From NCBI RefSeq assembly GCF_019636135.1, contig NZ_JAHBYD010000001.1, positions 1-64,000 of the forward strand: a DNA stretch of 64,000 bases, read 5' to 3'. A program made the position numbers and the translations under genes. The stretch's first letter is position 1; every line of letters starts with the position of its first letter. The notes beneath the pieces were generated by a model. It worked only from the letters and a program-made list of their open reading frames with translations, made no database searches and was not told where the DNA came from. This document shows, piece by piece, positions 55,799-63,663 of this stretch. Source of the stretch: Phenylobacterium sp. (GTDB taxonomy: Bacteria > Pseudomonadota > Alphaproteobacteria > Caulobacterales > Caulobacteraceae).

Positions 55799-56920
55799 TT
55801 AGGGTGACCATTCCCCAAGGACGTCCACGTCCGCTTCGTTCCGACAATGTGTGTTGCGCAGCATCTCGAAGGATTCCGGCGGGAGCAGGCGTGACAGCGC
55901 CCAGACCGCCGCCCCGCGGACGACCGGGGCCGGATCGTCCAGCAGCCGCTCGGCCTCGGTCGCCAAGGTGGCGTCGCCCGCGTTGCCGATGGCGTAGAGC
56001 ACGTTGCGGACGAAGCGGTCGCGGCCGATGCGCTTGACCGGGCTCTTGCGGAAGAGGCCGCGGAAGGCCGCGTCGTCCAGCCGGGCGAGGTCGGCCAGCG
56101 TCGGCGCCTTCAGGGCCTCGCGCGCCGCCAGCTTCTGCTCGCGTCCAGCCTGGGCGAACTTGTTCCACGGACAGACCGCCAGGCAGTCGTCGCAGCCGTA
56201 GACGCGGTTGCCCAGCGCCTCGCGGAACTCGCGCGGGATCGGCCCCTTCAGCTCGATGGTCAGGTAGGAGATGCAGCGCCGCGCATCGAGCTCGAACGGG
56301 GCCGGGAAGGCCTTGGTCGGGCAGATGTCGAGGCAGGCGTGACAGGTTCCGCAGGTCGTGGGCTCCGGCGCGTCCGGCGGCAACTCCAGCGTCGTCAGGA
56401 TCGAGCCCAGGAAGAGCCAGGAGCCGAATTCGCGGCTGACGAGGTTGGTGTGCTTGCCCTGCCAGCCGGCGCCGGCGCGCTCGGCCAGCGGCTTCTCCAG
56501 CAGGGGCGCGGTGTCGACGAATACCTTCAGCTCGCCGCCGAACTTCGCCGCCAGCCAGCCGCCGAGCTGCTTCAGCCGGCCCTTGATAACCTCGTGGTAG
56601 TCGTCGCCCTGGGCGTAGACGCTGATCGCTGCGCGATCCGGGCGCCGGAGGATCTCCAGCGGGTCGCGGTCCGGCCCGTAGTTCACCCCCAGCACGATCG
56701 CCGACCTCGCCTCGGCCCACATCGCGCGCGGATGCTTCCGCCGCGCTGCCGTCTCGGCCATCCAGCCCATCTCGCCGTGGCGGCCGGCGCCGACGAATTC
56801 CATGAGCCGCGGCCCGGCGGCCCAGGCCTCGTCGATGTCGGTGAAGCGGCAGAGGTCGAAGCCGAGCCTTCGGGCCTCGGCGCGGATCACGTCGCGCGGG
56901 TCAGAAGTCGAGGTCGTCAT
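55799..56920 (-). CDS. queG: epoxyqueuosine reductase
   Basis: 373 residues. The cobalamin-binding N-domain includes RSAIVLGVNYGP and ISVYAQGDDYHEVIKGRL (catalytic Asp in VDTAPLLEK). The iron-sulfur part has CGTCHACLDICP and CDDCLAVCPWNK, two 4Fe-4S clusters. A C-terminal HEAT-like repeat (VVRGAAVWALSRL) follows. It performs the last step of queuosine synthesis in tRNA and uses cobalamin, which links it to the adenosyltransferase/corrinoid theme only loosely. Its start overlaps the upstream GST gene by 20 bases. Confidence 0.96.
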   Translation of the reverse strand: MTTSTSDPRDVIRAEARRLGFDLCRFTDIDEAWAAGPRLMEFVGAGRHGEMGWMAETAARRKHPRAMWAEARSAIVLGVNYGPDRDPLEILRRPDRAAISVYAQGDDYHEVIKGRLKQLGGWLAAKFGGELKVFVDTAPLLEKPLAERAGAGWQGKHTNLVSREFGSWLFLGSILTTLELPPDAPEPTTCGTCHACLDICPTKAFPAPFELDARRCISYLTIELKGPIPREFREALGNRVYGCDDCLAVCPWNKFAQAGREQKLAAREALKAPTLADLARLDDAAFRGLFRKSPVKRIGRDRFVRNVLYAIGNAGDATLATEAERLLDDPAPVVRGAAVWALSRLLPPESFEMLRNTHCRNEADVDVLGEWSP

Positions 56921-57590
56921 AGTGCCCGGCCGGATGCAGGCCCGGCCAGCGGTCGGAGAGGAGCGGCCGGAACGCCGGCCGCGACTTCAGCTTCATGTAC
57001 CAGGTCTTGACCGCCGGGAACTCCCGCCACGGCATGTCGCCGAAATAGTCGATGACCGACATGTGCGCCGCCGCCGCGAAGTCGGCGAACGACAGCCGCT
57101 TGCCGGCCAGCCACTCGCGGCCCTGCAGCAGGTCGTCCAGCATGAAGAGGTGGTTCTTCAGCCCCTCCTTGCCCTGGCGCAGGTTGGCGAGCTCGGGCGG
57201 GCCCAGGCCCAGCAGCCGCTTCTCGATCTTCTCGTGCAGCAGGTAGCCGGAGGCCTCGAACTCGAACTTGCGGTCGAACCAGGTGAGCAGCCGCCGCGCC
57301 TCGGCCCGCTCGGCCGGGTCGCTGCCCAGCAGTGGAACCTCGGGGTAGGCCTCCTCCAGGTGCTCCAGGATCGCACGGGTTTCGCAGAGCGCCAGCGGCC
57401 GTCCGCCCTCCGGCGTCTCGACCAGCACCGGCACCATGCCCGACGGGTTGAGCTTCGTGAGCTCCTTCGGGCGTTCCCAGTAGCGTGTCGGCTGGTCCGT
57501 GAACGCCAGCCGCTTCTCGCCCAGGGCCAGGCGCACCTGCCGCGAGGCGGGATCGAGCGGGAAGTGGTGAAGGGTGCGGTCGACGGTCAT
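56901..57590 (-). CDS. glutathione S-transferase family protein
   Basis: 229 residues. The N-domain has FPLDPASRQVRLALGEKRL and NPSGMVPVLVE with CETRAILEHLEE. The helical C-domain has REWLAGKRLSFADFAAAAHM. The active residue is probably Ser16-17 or Arg rather than Cys. It is the first gene of a probable three-gene operon with queG. The substrate is unknown. Confidence 0.9.
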   Translation of the reverse strand: MTVDRTLHHFPLDPASRQVRLALGEKRLAFTDQPTRYWERPKELTKLNPSGMVPVLVETPEGGRPLALCETRAILEHLEEAYPEVPLLGSDPAERAEARRLLTWFDRKFEFEASGYLLHEKIEKRLLGLGPPELANLRQGKEGLKNHLFMLDDLLQGREWLAGKRLSFADFAAAAHMSVIDYFGDMPWREFPAVKTWYMKLKSRPAFRPLLSDRWPGLHPAGHYDDLDF

Positions 57591-57665
57591 GGCGGCTTGA
57601 GGGCGCGCGCTTCCTTAGGCGAATCGGAGAGGCTCCAACAGACGCTTCACCCGTTAAGGGCGCGT

Positions 57666-58604
57666 TTACTTTGCCGCAGGGGTGTCCCAGAAGCCGCCGC
57701 CGTGCGTTTCGGCCCGCCCGCGCGGGTCGGCGTGGATGATGAGGTCGGCCGCGGGGAAGGCCGCCAGGATCCGCTGTTCGGCGGCCGTGACGGCGTCATG
57801 GGCGGCTTCCAGCGTCAGGTCGGGATCGACGTCGACGTGCATCTGGACGTGGACGTAGGGCCCCGAGGCGCGGGTCCGCAGTTGATGCACGTTCGCGAGC
57901 CGGCCGTCGGCGGTGGCGAGGCGCACGATCTCGGCGCGGTCGTCGTCGGACAGTTCGCGGTCCATCAACTGGTTCGAGGCCTCGCGGAACACGCCGACGG
58001 CGCTCCAGAGCAGGAGGCCGGCCACGATCGCCGCGGCGGCCGTGTCGAGGCCCGTGATCCCGAGCCAGGCCGCGGCCGCGACGCCGACGAGCGCGACCGC
58101 GTTCGACGCCAGGTCGGAGGCGTAGTGCGCCCGGTCGCCCGACACCGCCACCGAGCCGGTCTGCCTCAGCACCCGGCTCTGCGCCGCGATCAGGAGGCCC
58201 GTCAGCACGATGGAGACGGCCATCACGCCGACCGCCCAGGCGCCGTTCTCGACCGGCCGCGGATGCAGCGCCGCGTCGGCCGCCTCGCGCAGGATCAGCG
58301 CGGCCGAGGCGAAGACCAGGCCGGCCTGCATCAGGCTCGCGAACGCCTCGGCCTTGCCGTGGCCGAACCGATGCTCGGCGTCGGGCGGGGCGGCGGCGTA
58401 GCGGACGGCGAAGGCGGTCGCGAGCGAGGCGATCAGGTCCAGCCCCGAGTCCGCCATCGACGCCAGCAGCGCCAGCGATCCCGACGCCGTCCACGCCGCG
58501 AACTTGATCGCCACCAGCACCGCCGCCACGCCCACCGACATCAGCGTCACGCGCCGGGTGAGGGCGGAGGTCTCGGCGGCGGACAGGCGGACGGTTGAAG
58601 CCAT
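57666..58604 (-). CDS. cation diffusion facilitator family transporter
   Basis: 312 residues with six transmembrane helices. Metal sites are LLASMADSGLDLIAS (D in helix 2) and HYASDLASNAVALVGV (HxxxD in helix 5). HRFGHGKAEAFASL is the typical loop. The C-terminal cytoplasmic domain has LRTRASGPYVHVQMHVDVDPDLTL. It exports divalent cations such as Zn2+ or Fe2+ by proton exchange. It is divergent from the acyl-CoA dehydrogenase gene. Confidence 0.94.
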   Translation of the reverse strand: MASTVRLSAAETSALTRRVTLMSVGVAAVLVAIKFAAWTASGSLALLASMADSGLDLIASLATAFAVRYAAAPPDAEHRFGHGKAEAFASLMQAGLVFASAALILREAADAALHPRPVENGAWAVGVMAVSIVLTGLLIAAQSRVLRQTGSVAVSGDRAHYASDLASNAVALVGVAAAAWLGITGLDTAAAAIVAGLLLWSAVGVFREASNQLMDRELSDDDRAEIVRLATADGRLANVHQLRTRASGPYVHVQMHVDVDPDLTLEAAHDAVTAAEQRILAAFPAADLIIHADPRGRAETHGGGFWDTPAAK

Positions 58605-58618
58605 GCCCCACTTAACCC

Positions 58619-58678
58619 GTCATCCCGGCCGTCGCGAAGCGGAGAGCCTGGACCCGGGATGACGGCGGTGGGGGATGA
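58619..58678. repeat. family A-like hairpin remnant
   Basis: GTCATCCCGGCCGTCGCGAA to ACCCGGGATGACGG with a second GGGGGATGACA. It lies in the divergent gap, 55 or more bases before the acyl-CoA dehydrogenase start. Confidence 0.65.
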
Positions 58679-58732
58679 CAGGTTCGAGTGGAACAGCTTA
58701 GGTCGGGGCCGAGCGGACATTTCGGAGCGCCC

Positions 58733-60517
58733 ATGCCCTACCAGGCTCCCGTGCGGGACTACGTCTTCCTGTTGCGCGACGTGCTGCAACTGGAGCGCTA
58801 CGCCGACCTGCCGGCCTTCGCCGACGCGGCGATGGACACCGTCGAGGCGATCCTGGAGGAGGCGGGCCGGTTCACCGCCGAGGTGCTGGCCCCGCTCAAC
58901 GGCGTGGGCGACAAGCAGGGCTGCACGTGGAGCCCCGACTTCACGGTCAGGACGCCCGCCGGCTTCAAGGAGGCCTACCGCCAGTTCGTCGACGCCGGCT
59001 GGCCGGCGCTGGGGTCGGATCCCGAGTTCGGCGGCCAGGGCCTGCCCCACGTCGTCAACGTCGCCGTCTCCGAGATGAATTCGTCGGCCAACATGGCCTT
59101 CGCCATGTACCCGGGCCTGACCCACGGCTGCTATTCGGCGATCCACGTCGGCGGCACGCCCGAGCAGAAGGCGCTCTACCTGCCCAAGCTCAGCTCGTTC
59201 CAGTGGGCGGGCACCATGAACCTGACCGAGCCGCACTGCGGCACCGACCTGGGCCTGCTGCGCACCAAGGCCGTCGCTCAGGCCGACGGGACCTACCGCA
59301 TCTCGGGCCAGAAGATCTGGATTTCGGGCGGCGAGCAGGACCTGACCGAGAACATCGTCCACCTGGTGCTGGCCCGCATCGAGGGCGCGCCGGCCGGCGT
59401 GCGCGGCATCAGCCTCTTCATCGTGCCGAAGTTCCTGCCGGACGCGGGCGGCGATCCGGGCGAGCGCAACAGCGTCAAGTGCCTGGGCCTGGAAGAGAAG
59501 ATGGGCATCCACGGCAACGCCACCTGCGTGATCAGCCACGAGGAGTCGGTCGGCTTCCTGATCGGCGAGGAGAACCAGGGCCTCAAGCTGATGTTCGTGA
59601 TGATGAACGAGGCGCGGCTGGGCGTGGGCCTGCAGGGGATCGCCCAGGCCGAGGCCGCCTATCAGGCCGCCGCGGAATTCGCGAAGGAGCGGCTGCAGGG
59701 CCGCTCGCTCACCGGGCCCAAGAACCCCGACGGACCGGCCGACCCGATCATCGTCCACCCCGATGTGCGCCGCATGCTGATGGACGCCCGCGCCATCGTC
59801 GAGGGCGGCCGCGCCTTCATGGCCTGGACCGCGCTGCACGGCGACCTCAGCCACGCGCACCCGGACGAGGCCGTGCGGCAGAAGGGCCGCGACTACATGG
59901 CCCTGATGACGCCGGTGGTGAAGGCGTTCCTGACCGACCGCGGCTTCCAGGTCTGCTCCGACGCCATGCAGGTCCACGGCGGCTCGGGCTTCACCGAGCA
60001 CTTCCCGGTCAGCCAGTACCTGCGCGACGTGCGCATCGCCCTGATCTACGAGGGCACGAACGGGGTGCAGGCGCTGGACCTCGTGGGCCGCAAGCTCGCG
60101 GCCGACGGCGGGCGCGGCGTGATGAGCTTCTTCGCCGAGCTGGACGCCTTCGTGACCGGCGAGGTCGACCCCGCCATGAAGCCCTTCACCGAGGGCCTCG
60201 CCAAGGCCAAGGGCGAGTTGCAGGAGGCCACCATGTGGCTGATGCAGAACGGGCTCGCCAACCCCGACAACGCCGGCGCCGCATCGACCGACTACCTGCA
60301 CCTCTTCGGGCTGACGGCGCTGGCTTACATGTGGGCGCTCCAGGCCAGGTCGGCGCTCGGCAAGATCGCCGCCGGCTCGGCCGATCCGTTCTACGAGACC
60401 AAGCTCACCGTCGGCCGCTACTACCTGGAACGCGTGCTGCCCGAGACGGCGAGCCGCCTTGCGAAGCTGAAGACGGGCTCGGAGCTCCTGATGAAGCTGC
60501 CGGCCGAGGCGTTCTGA
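58733..60517 (+). CDS. acyl-CoA dehydrogenase (long form with C-terminal domain)
   Basis: 594 residues from the ATG at 58733, with GGAG upstream. MNLTEPHCGTDLGLLRTKA, KISGQKIWISGG-like IWISGGEQD, LGLEEKMGIHGNATC and the catalytic Glu in LIYEGTNGVQALDL are characteristic of the FadE/DmdC-type family with an extra C-terminal domain. It oxidises an acyl-CoA, passing electrons to ETF. The next gene begins on its stop codon (TGATG), so the OsmC protein is coupled to it. Confidence 0.93.
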   Translation: MPYQAPVRDYVFLLRDVLQLERYADLPAFADAAMDTVEAILEEAGRFTAEVLAPLNGVGDKQGCTWSPDFTVRTPAGFKEAYRQFVDAGWPALGSDPEFGGQGLPHVVNVAVSEMNSSANMAFAMYPGLTHGCYSAIHVGGTPEQKALYLPKLSSFQWAGTMNLTEPHCGTDLGLLRTKAVAQADGTYRISGQKIWISGGEQDLTENIVHLVLARIEGAPAGVRGISLFIVPKFLPDAGGDPGERNSVKCLGLEEKMGIHGNATCVISHEESVGFLIGEENQGLKLMFVMMNEARLGVGLQGIAQAEAAYQAAAEFAKERLQGRSLTGPKNPDGPADPIIVHPDVRRMLMDARAIVEGGRAFMAWTALHGDLSHAHPDEAVRQKGRDYMALMTPVVKAFLTDRGFQVCSDAMQVHGGSGFTEHFPVSQYLRDVRIALIYEGTNGVQALDLVGRKLAADGGRGVMSFFAELDAFVTGEVDPAMKPFTEGLAKAKGELQEATMWLMQNGLANPDNAGAASTDYLHLFGLTALAYMWALQARSALGKIAAGSADPFYETKLTVGRYYLERVLPETASRLAKLKTGSELLMKLPAEAF

Positions 60518-60987
60518 TGGCCACTTTCCGCGCGACGATCGAGTGGGGCCTGAAGGACGGCGAGGACTTCGCGAACGGCCGCTACAGCCGCGGCCACACG
60601 GTGAGCTTCGCCGGGCACGTGGTCCCCGCCACCGCCTCGCCCCACGTCGTCGGCAAGTGGGCCGTGAAGGGCGCGGTCGATCCGGAGGAGATGCTGGTCG
60701 CCTCGATCTCCAACTGCCACATGCTCACATTCCTGCACCGCGCGCGTCTGGCCGGTTTCGTGGTCACGCGCTACCGCGACGCCGCCGAGGGCGTGATGGA
60801 GAAGACCGCCGAGGGCCGCATGGCGGTCACCCGCGTGACGCTCCATCCCGAGATCGCCTACGACGGCCGCCGCCCCACGCCGGCCGAACGCGACCGCCTG
60901 CACCACGAGGCGCACGAAGAGTGCTTCATCGCCAACTCGGTGAAGACGCAGATCACGGTCGAGGACGTGGAGCCGGCGGAGACTTAG
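60517..60987 (+). CDS. OsmC family protein
   Basis: 156 residues. VDPEEMLVASISNCHMLTFLHRARL contains the first redox Cys of the OsmC fold, and HEECFIANSVKTQITVE contains the second, with SIS/NCHM as usual. Such proteins reduce organic peroxides. Its ATG overlaps the acyl-CoA dehydrogenase stop. The 3' end starts a 246-base tandem duplication (60921-61166 and 61167-61412). Confidence 0.92.
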   Translation: MATFRATIEWGLKDGEDFANGRYSRGHTVSFAGHVVPATASPHVVGKWAVKGAVDPEEMLVASISNCHMLTFLHRARLAGFVVTRYRDAAEGVMEKTAEGRMAVTRVTLHPEIAYDGRRPTPAERDRLHHEAHEECFIANSVKTQITVEDVEPAET

Positions 60988-61006
60988 CGCCACCCTCCAA
61001 AACTCA

Positions 61007-61134
61007 CGTCATGGCCCGGCTTGTCCGGGCCACCCATTGGGCTGTGAGTCGGCTGTCGGGCGCAGCGTCGCCGCGCGCACATGGGTTCTCGGCTCACAGC
61101 CCAATGGGTCCCCCGGACAAGCCGGGGGATGACG
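61007..61134. repeat. family C palindromic element, copy 3 (unit 1)
   Basis: CGTCATGGCCCGGCTTGTCC to CCCATTGGGCTGTGAG and CTCACAGCCCAATGGGT to CCGGGGGATGACG. The inner stems are GGCCCGG on the left and CCCCCGG on the right. Confidence 0.9.
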
Positions 61135-61166
61135 ATCAAGGGGAGGATAGAGCCGCAGGTAGTAGA

Positions 61167-61234
61167 ATGCTTCATCGCCACCTCGGTGAAGACGCGGATC
61201 ACGGTGGAGGAAGCGGAATCGGCGGAGGTTTGAC
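61167..61234 (+). pseudogene. duplicated osmC 3'-end fragment
   Basis: It encodes ECFIATSVKTRITVEEAESA followed by EV and a stop, compared with ECFIANSVKTQITVEDVEPA, ET and a stop in the intact gene. No start or redox site is present, so it cannot be a functional OsmC. It begins at the duplication joint, directly after a copy of the GNAT 3' end. Confidence 0.8.
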
Positions 61235-61250
61235 ACCGCACTCTATTGAA

Positions 61251-61378
61251 CGTCATGGCCCGGCTTGTCCGGGCCACCCATTGGGCTGTGAGTCGGTTGG
61301 TGAACGCAGCGTCGCCGCCCGCACGTGGCCCCTCGGCTCACAGCCCAATGGGTCCCCCGGACAAGCCGGGGGATGACG
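61251..61378. repeat. family C palindromic element, copy 4 (unit 2)
   Basis: Same arms as 61007-61134, with several changes in the central part, at an offset near 246 bases. Confidence 0.9.
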
Positions 61379-61392
61379 TTTCTGGGTGAGGA

Positions 61393-61890
61393 TTAGAGCC
61401 GCAGGTAGTAGATCGCCGTGCCGACCAGGCCGCCCTGGGGCTTCAGGGCATAGTCGGGGATCACGCCGGCGCGGACCCAGCCCAGGCTCTCGTACAGCTC
61501 CGAGGCGCCGCCCTCGGTCGCGGTGTCGAGGTTGAGCAGCGTGCGGCCGCGCTCGGCGGCGATGCGCTGGGCCTCCAGCATCAGCGCCCGCGCGATCCCG
61601 CGGCTGCGGGCGTCCGGATGCACCATCAGCTTCCAGATCTCGCCGCGGAACGGCTGGTTGGGCGGCGTGTCCAGGTAGAGCGTCACCGTGCCCTGGAGCA
61701 CGTCGCCCTCGAACCCGCCCAGAACGAGGCGGCCGGGATCGGCGACCGCGCCCGACCAGTAGGCCTCGGCGCCGCCCGGCGGCACCGGGTCCATGAAGTG
61801 CACCGACCCCCCGGCCGCCACTGTCCTCTCCAGGATCTCGGCGAGTCGGGGCACGGCGGCGGCGTCCAGCGGTCGGATGTCCAGTGTCAT
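61393..61890 (-). CDS. GNAT family N-acetyltransferase
   Basis: 165 residues from the ATG at 61890. The acetyl-CoA site is VHPDARSRGIARALMLEAQR (the R/Q-x-x-G-x-G/A loop). GTVTLYLDTPPNQPFRGEIWKLMV and LGWVRAGVIPDYALKP complete the fold, quoted in part. The substrate is unknown. Its 3' end is the right end of the 246-base tandem duplication. Confidence 0.92.
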   Translation of the reverse strand: MTLDIRPLDAAAVPRLAEILERTVAAGGSVHFMDPVPPGGAEAYWSGAVADPGRLVLGGFEGDVLQGTVTLYLDTPPNQPFRGEIWKLMVHPDARSRGIARALMLEAQRIAAERGRTLLNLDTATEGGASELYESLGWVRAGVIPDYALKPQGGLVGTAIYYLRL

Positions 61891-61922
61891 GGCCGCAGCA
61901 TCGCGACCGCCGGGCGGGGCCG

Positions 61923-62336
61923 TCAACGCGCGGCGAGCAACGCGGCGAGCCGCGCCTCCAGCACTGCCGCATCCTTGAGCTCGCACTCCCAGATCACCTC
62001 GGCGCGCCAGCCCGCAGCCTCGAGCGCGGCGAGGTTGCGCACGTCCCGCGCCCGGTTGCGCTCCACCTTGGCCACCCAATAGTCCCGGTTCTGCTGCGGC
62101 ACGCGCGCGCCGCGCGCGCAGTCGTGGCCGTGCCAGAAGCAGCCGTGCACGAAGATCGCCAGCCGGCGGCCCGGCAGCACGATGTCCGGATTGCCGGGCA
62201 GGTCCTTGCGGTGCAGCCGGTAGCGCGCGCCGAGCTTCGTCAGCGCCTTGCGCACCTTGAGCTCGGGCGACGTGTCGCGCCCTTTCACCCGCCGCATGAC
62301 GGCCGAGCGCTTCTCCGGCCCGTAGACGTCGGTCAC
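61923..62336 (-). CDS. vsr: very short patch repair (Vsr) endonuclease
   Basis: 137 residues, GTG start at 62336. KRSAVMRRVKGRDTSPELKVRKAL is the Vsr N-terminus. NPDIVLPGRRLAIFVHGCFWHGHDC carries the metal-binding Asp and catalytic Asp/His, and QNRDYWVAKVERNRARD the DNA-contact segment, all quoted in part. It nicks DNA at T-G mismatches arising from 5-methylcytosine. No Dcm-type methyltransferase gene lies in the window. Confidence 0.93.
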   Translation of the reverse strand: MTDVYGPEKRSAVMRRVKGRDTSPELKVRKALTKLGARYRLHRKDLPGNPDIVLPGRRLAIFVHGCFWHGHDCARGARVPQQNRDYWVAKVERNRARDVRNLAALEAAGWRAEVIWECELKDAAVLEARLAALLAAR

Positions 62337-62496
62337 CTGCCCGGCCCGCGCCGCGGGGAGGGGGGACCATCGGCCAAAGGGCGGATGGCGGGAGGGGCGG
62401 GATCAAGCACCGAGGTGTCGGCTCGCCCCCTCCACCACTCGCTCTTCGCTGCGCTCGGCGAGCGGTTCCCCTCCCCCGCTGCGCGTGGGAGGCAGG

Positions 62497-63483
62497 TCAC
62501 AGCCCGTCGAACAGAGGGGTCGAGATATAGCGTTCGGCGAAGCTCGGGATGATGGCCACCACCAGCTTGCCGGCCATGTCGTCGCGGCTGGCCACGTCGA
62601 AGGCCGCGACCAGCGCCGCGCCCGAGGAGATGCCGACCGGGATGCCCTCGTCCCTGGCGATGCGGCGCGCCATCTGGAAGGCGTCGTCGTTGGCCACCTG
62701 GACCACTTCGTCGATCGCCCCGCGGTCCAGGATCGAGGGCACGAAGCCCGCGCCGATGCCCTGGATCGGGTGCGGGCCGGGCGGGCCGCCCGACAGCACC
62801 GGCGAGGCCTGCGGCTCGACGGCGATCATCCTGACGGACGGCTTGCGCGCCTTCAGCACCTGGCCGACGCCGGTGATCGTGCCGCCGGTGCCGACGCCCG
62901 AGACCACCGCGTCGACGCGGCCGTCGGTGTCGTTCCAGATCTCCTCGGCCGTCGAGACCTTGTGGATCAGCGGGTTGGCGGCGTTGTCGAACTGCTGCGG
63001 CATCACCGCGCCGGGCGTCGCCTCGACGATCTCCTTCGCGCGGGCGACGGCGCCCACCATGCCCTTCTCGCGCGGGGTCAGCTCCAGCCTGGCGCCCAGG
63101 ATGACCAGCATCTTGCGGCGTTCGAGCGACATGCTCTCGGGCATGACCAGGATGATCTTGTAGCCCTTGGCCGCGGCCACGAAGGCCAGCGCGATGCCGG
63201 TGTTGCCGGACGTCGGCTCCACGATCGTGCCGCCGGGCTTCAGGACGCCCTGGGCTTCCAGGGCCTCGATCATCGCCACGCCGATGCGGTCCTTCACCGA
63301 GGCGAGCGGATTGAAGAACTCCAGCTTGGCGACCACCTCGCCCTTCGGCTTCAGCGCCGCGGTGAGGTGCGGCAGCTTCACCAGCGGCGTGTCGCCGATC
63401 AGGTCGAGCACGGAGTCGTAGATCTTGCCCCGGCCGGAGCGGCGGTAGCGCGCGGCGTCATAGCCTTTGTCGGTGGTGTCCAT
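62497..63483 (-). CDS. cysK: cysteine synthase A
   Basis: 328 residues. PLP Lys64 is in [21 protein letters not shown] is the Asn loop, and [16 protein letters not shown] the phosphate loop. [12 protein letters not shown] is the late Ser motif. It forms cysteine from O-acetylserine and sulfide. The N-terminus starts at residue D/T-rich MDTTDKGYD. The 160 bases before vsr (62337-62496) are palindrome-rich and have no gene. Confidence 0.95.
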   Translation of the reverse strand: MDTTDKGYDAARYRRSGRGKIYDSVLDLIGDTPLVKLPHLTAALKPKGEVVAKLEFFNPLASVKDRIGVAMIEALEAQGVLKPGGTIVEPTSGNTGIALAFVAAAKGYKIILVMPESMSLERRKMLVILGARLELTPREKGMVGAVARAKEIVEATPGAVMPQQFDNAANPLIHKVSTAEEIWNDTDGRVDAVVSGVGTGGTITGVGQVLKARKPSVRMIAVEPQASPVLSGGPPGPHPIQGIGAGFVPSILDRGAIDEVVQVANDDAFQMARRIARDEGIPVGISSGAALVAAFDVASRDDMAGKLVVAIIPSFAERYISTPLFDGL

Positions 63484-63663
63484 GGATGGACCTCTGGGTT
63501 GTCGGCTGCCCTTGTGGGCGCGAAACTAGGCCCACTTTGCGAAGGTCGCCAGCGCCCGCGTGAGGCTCGCCCCATGCCGTTCCTCGACCCCGCCGACATC
63601 GAGCCCTCGCGCGCTGACGGACGGCAGGGCGGTCGTGGCCGACCGGCGCCGAGGGGATGACAG
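63484..63663. other. gap upstream of cysK
   Basis: 180 bases. It should include the cysK promoter. An ATG at 63574 opens a 28-codon frame (MPFLDPADIEPS) that I cannot support as a gene. Confidence 0.5.

Larger units (their letters stand above)
60988..61392. other. gap between osmC and GNAT genes
   Basis: 405 bases between converging genes contain two family C palindromes, an osmC tail copy and a GNAT 3'-end copy. No intact gene is seen. Confidence 0.7.
60921..61412. repeat. 246-base tandem duplication spanning the osmC-GNAT gap
   Basis: Unit 1 (60921-61166) runs from the osmC tail (TGCTTCATCGCC) through a palindrome to GCCGCAGGTAGTAGA. Unit 2 (61167-61412) repeats the same order at a constant offset of 246 bases. 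The copies differ at a number of positions, so the event is not recent. Unit 2 starts with a second osmC tail and ends inside the GNAT gene. Confidence 0.85.

Noticed and set aside
58682..58694. GTTCGAGTGGAAC as a LexA box
   Set aside because: The alphaproteobacterial box is a direct repeat GTTC-N7-GTTC; this is an inverted arrangement with different spacing.
63574..63660. 28-codon frame starting MPFLDPADIEPS
   Set aside because: It is short with no ribosome site or family; it may be a gene remnant, but nothing supports this.
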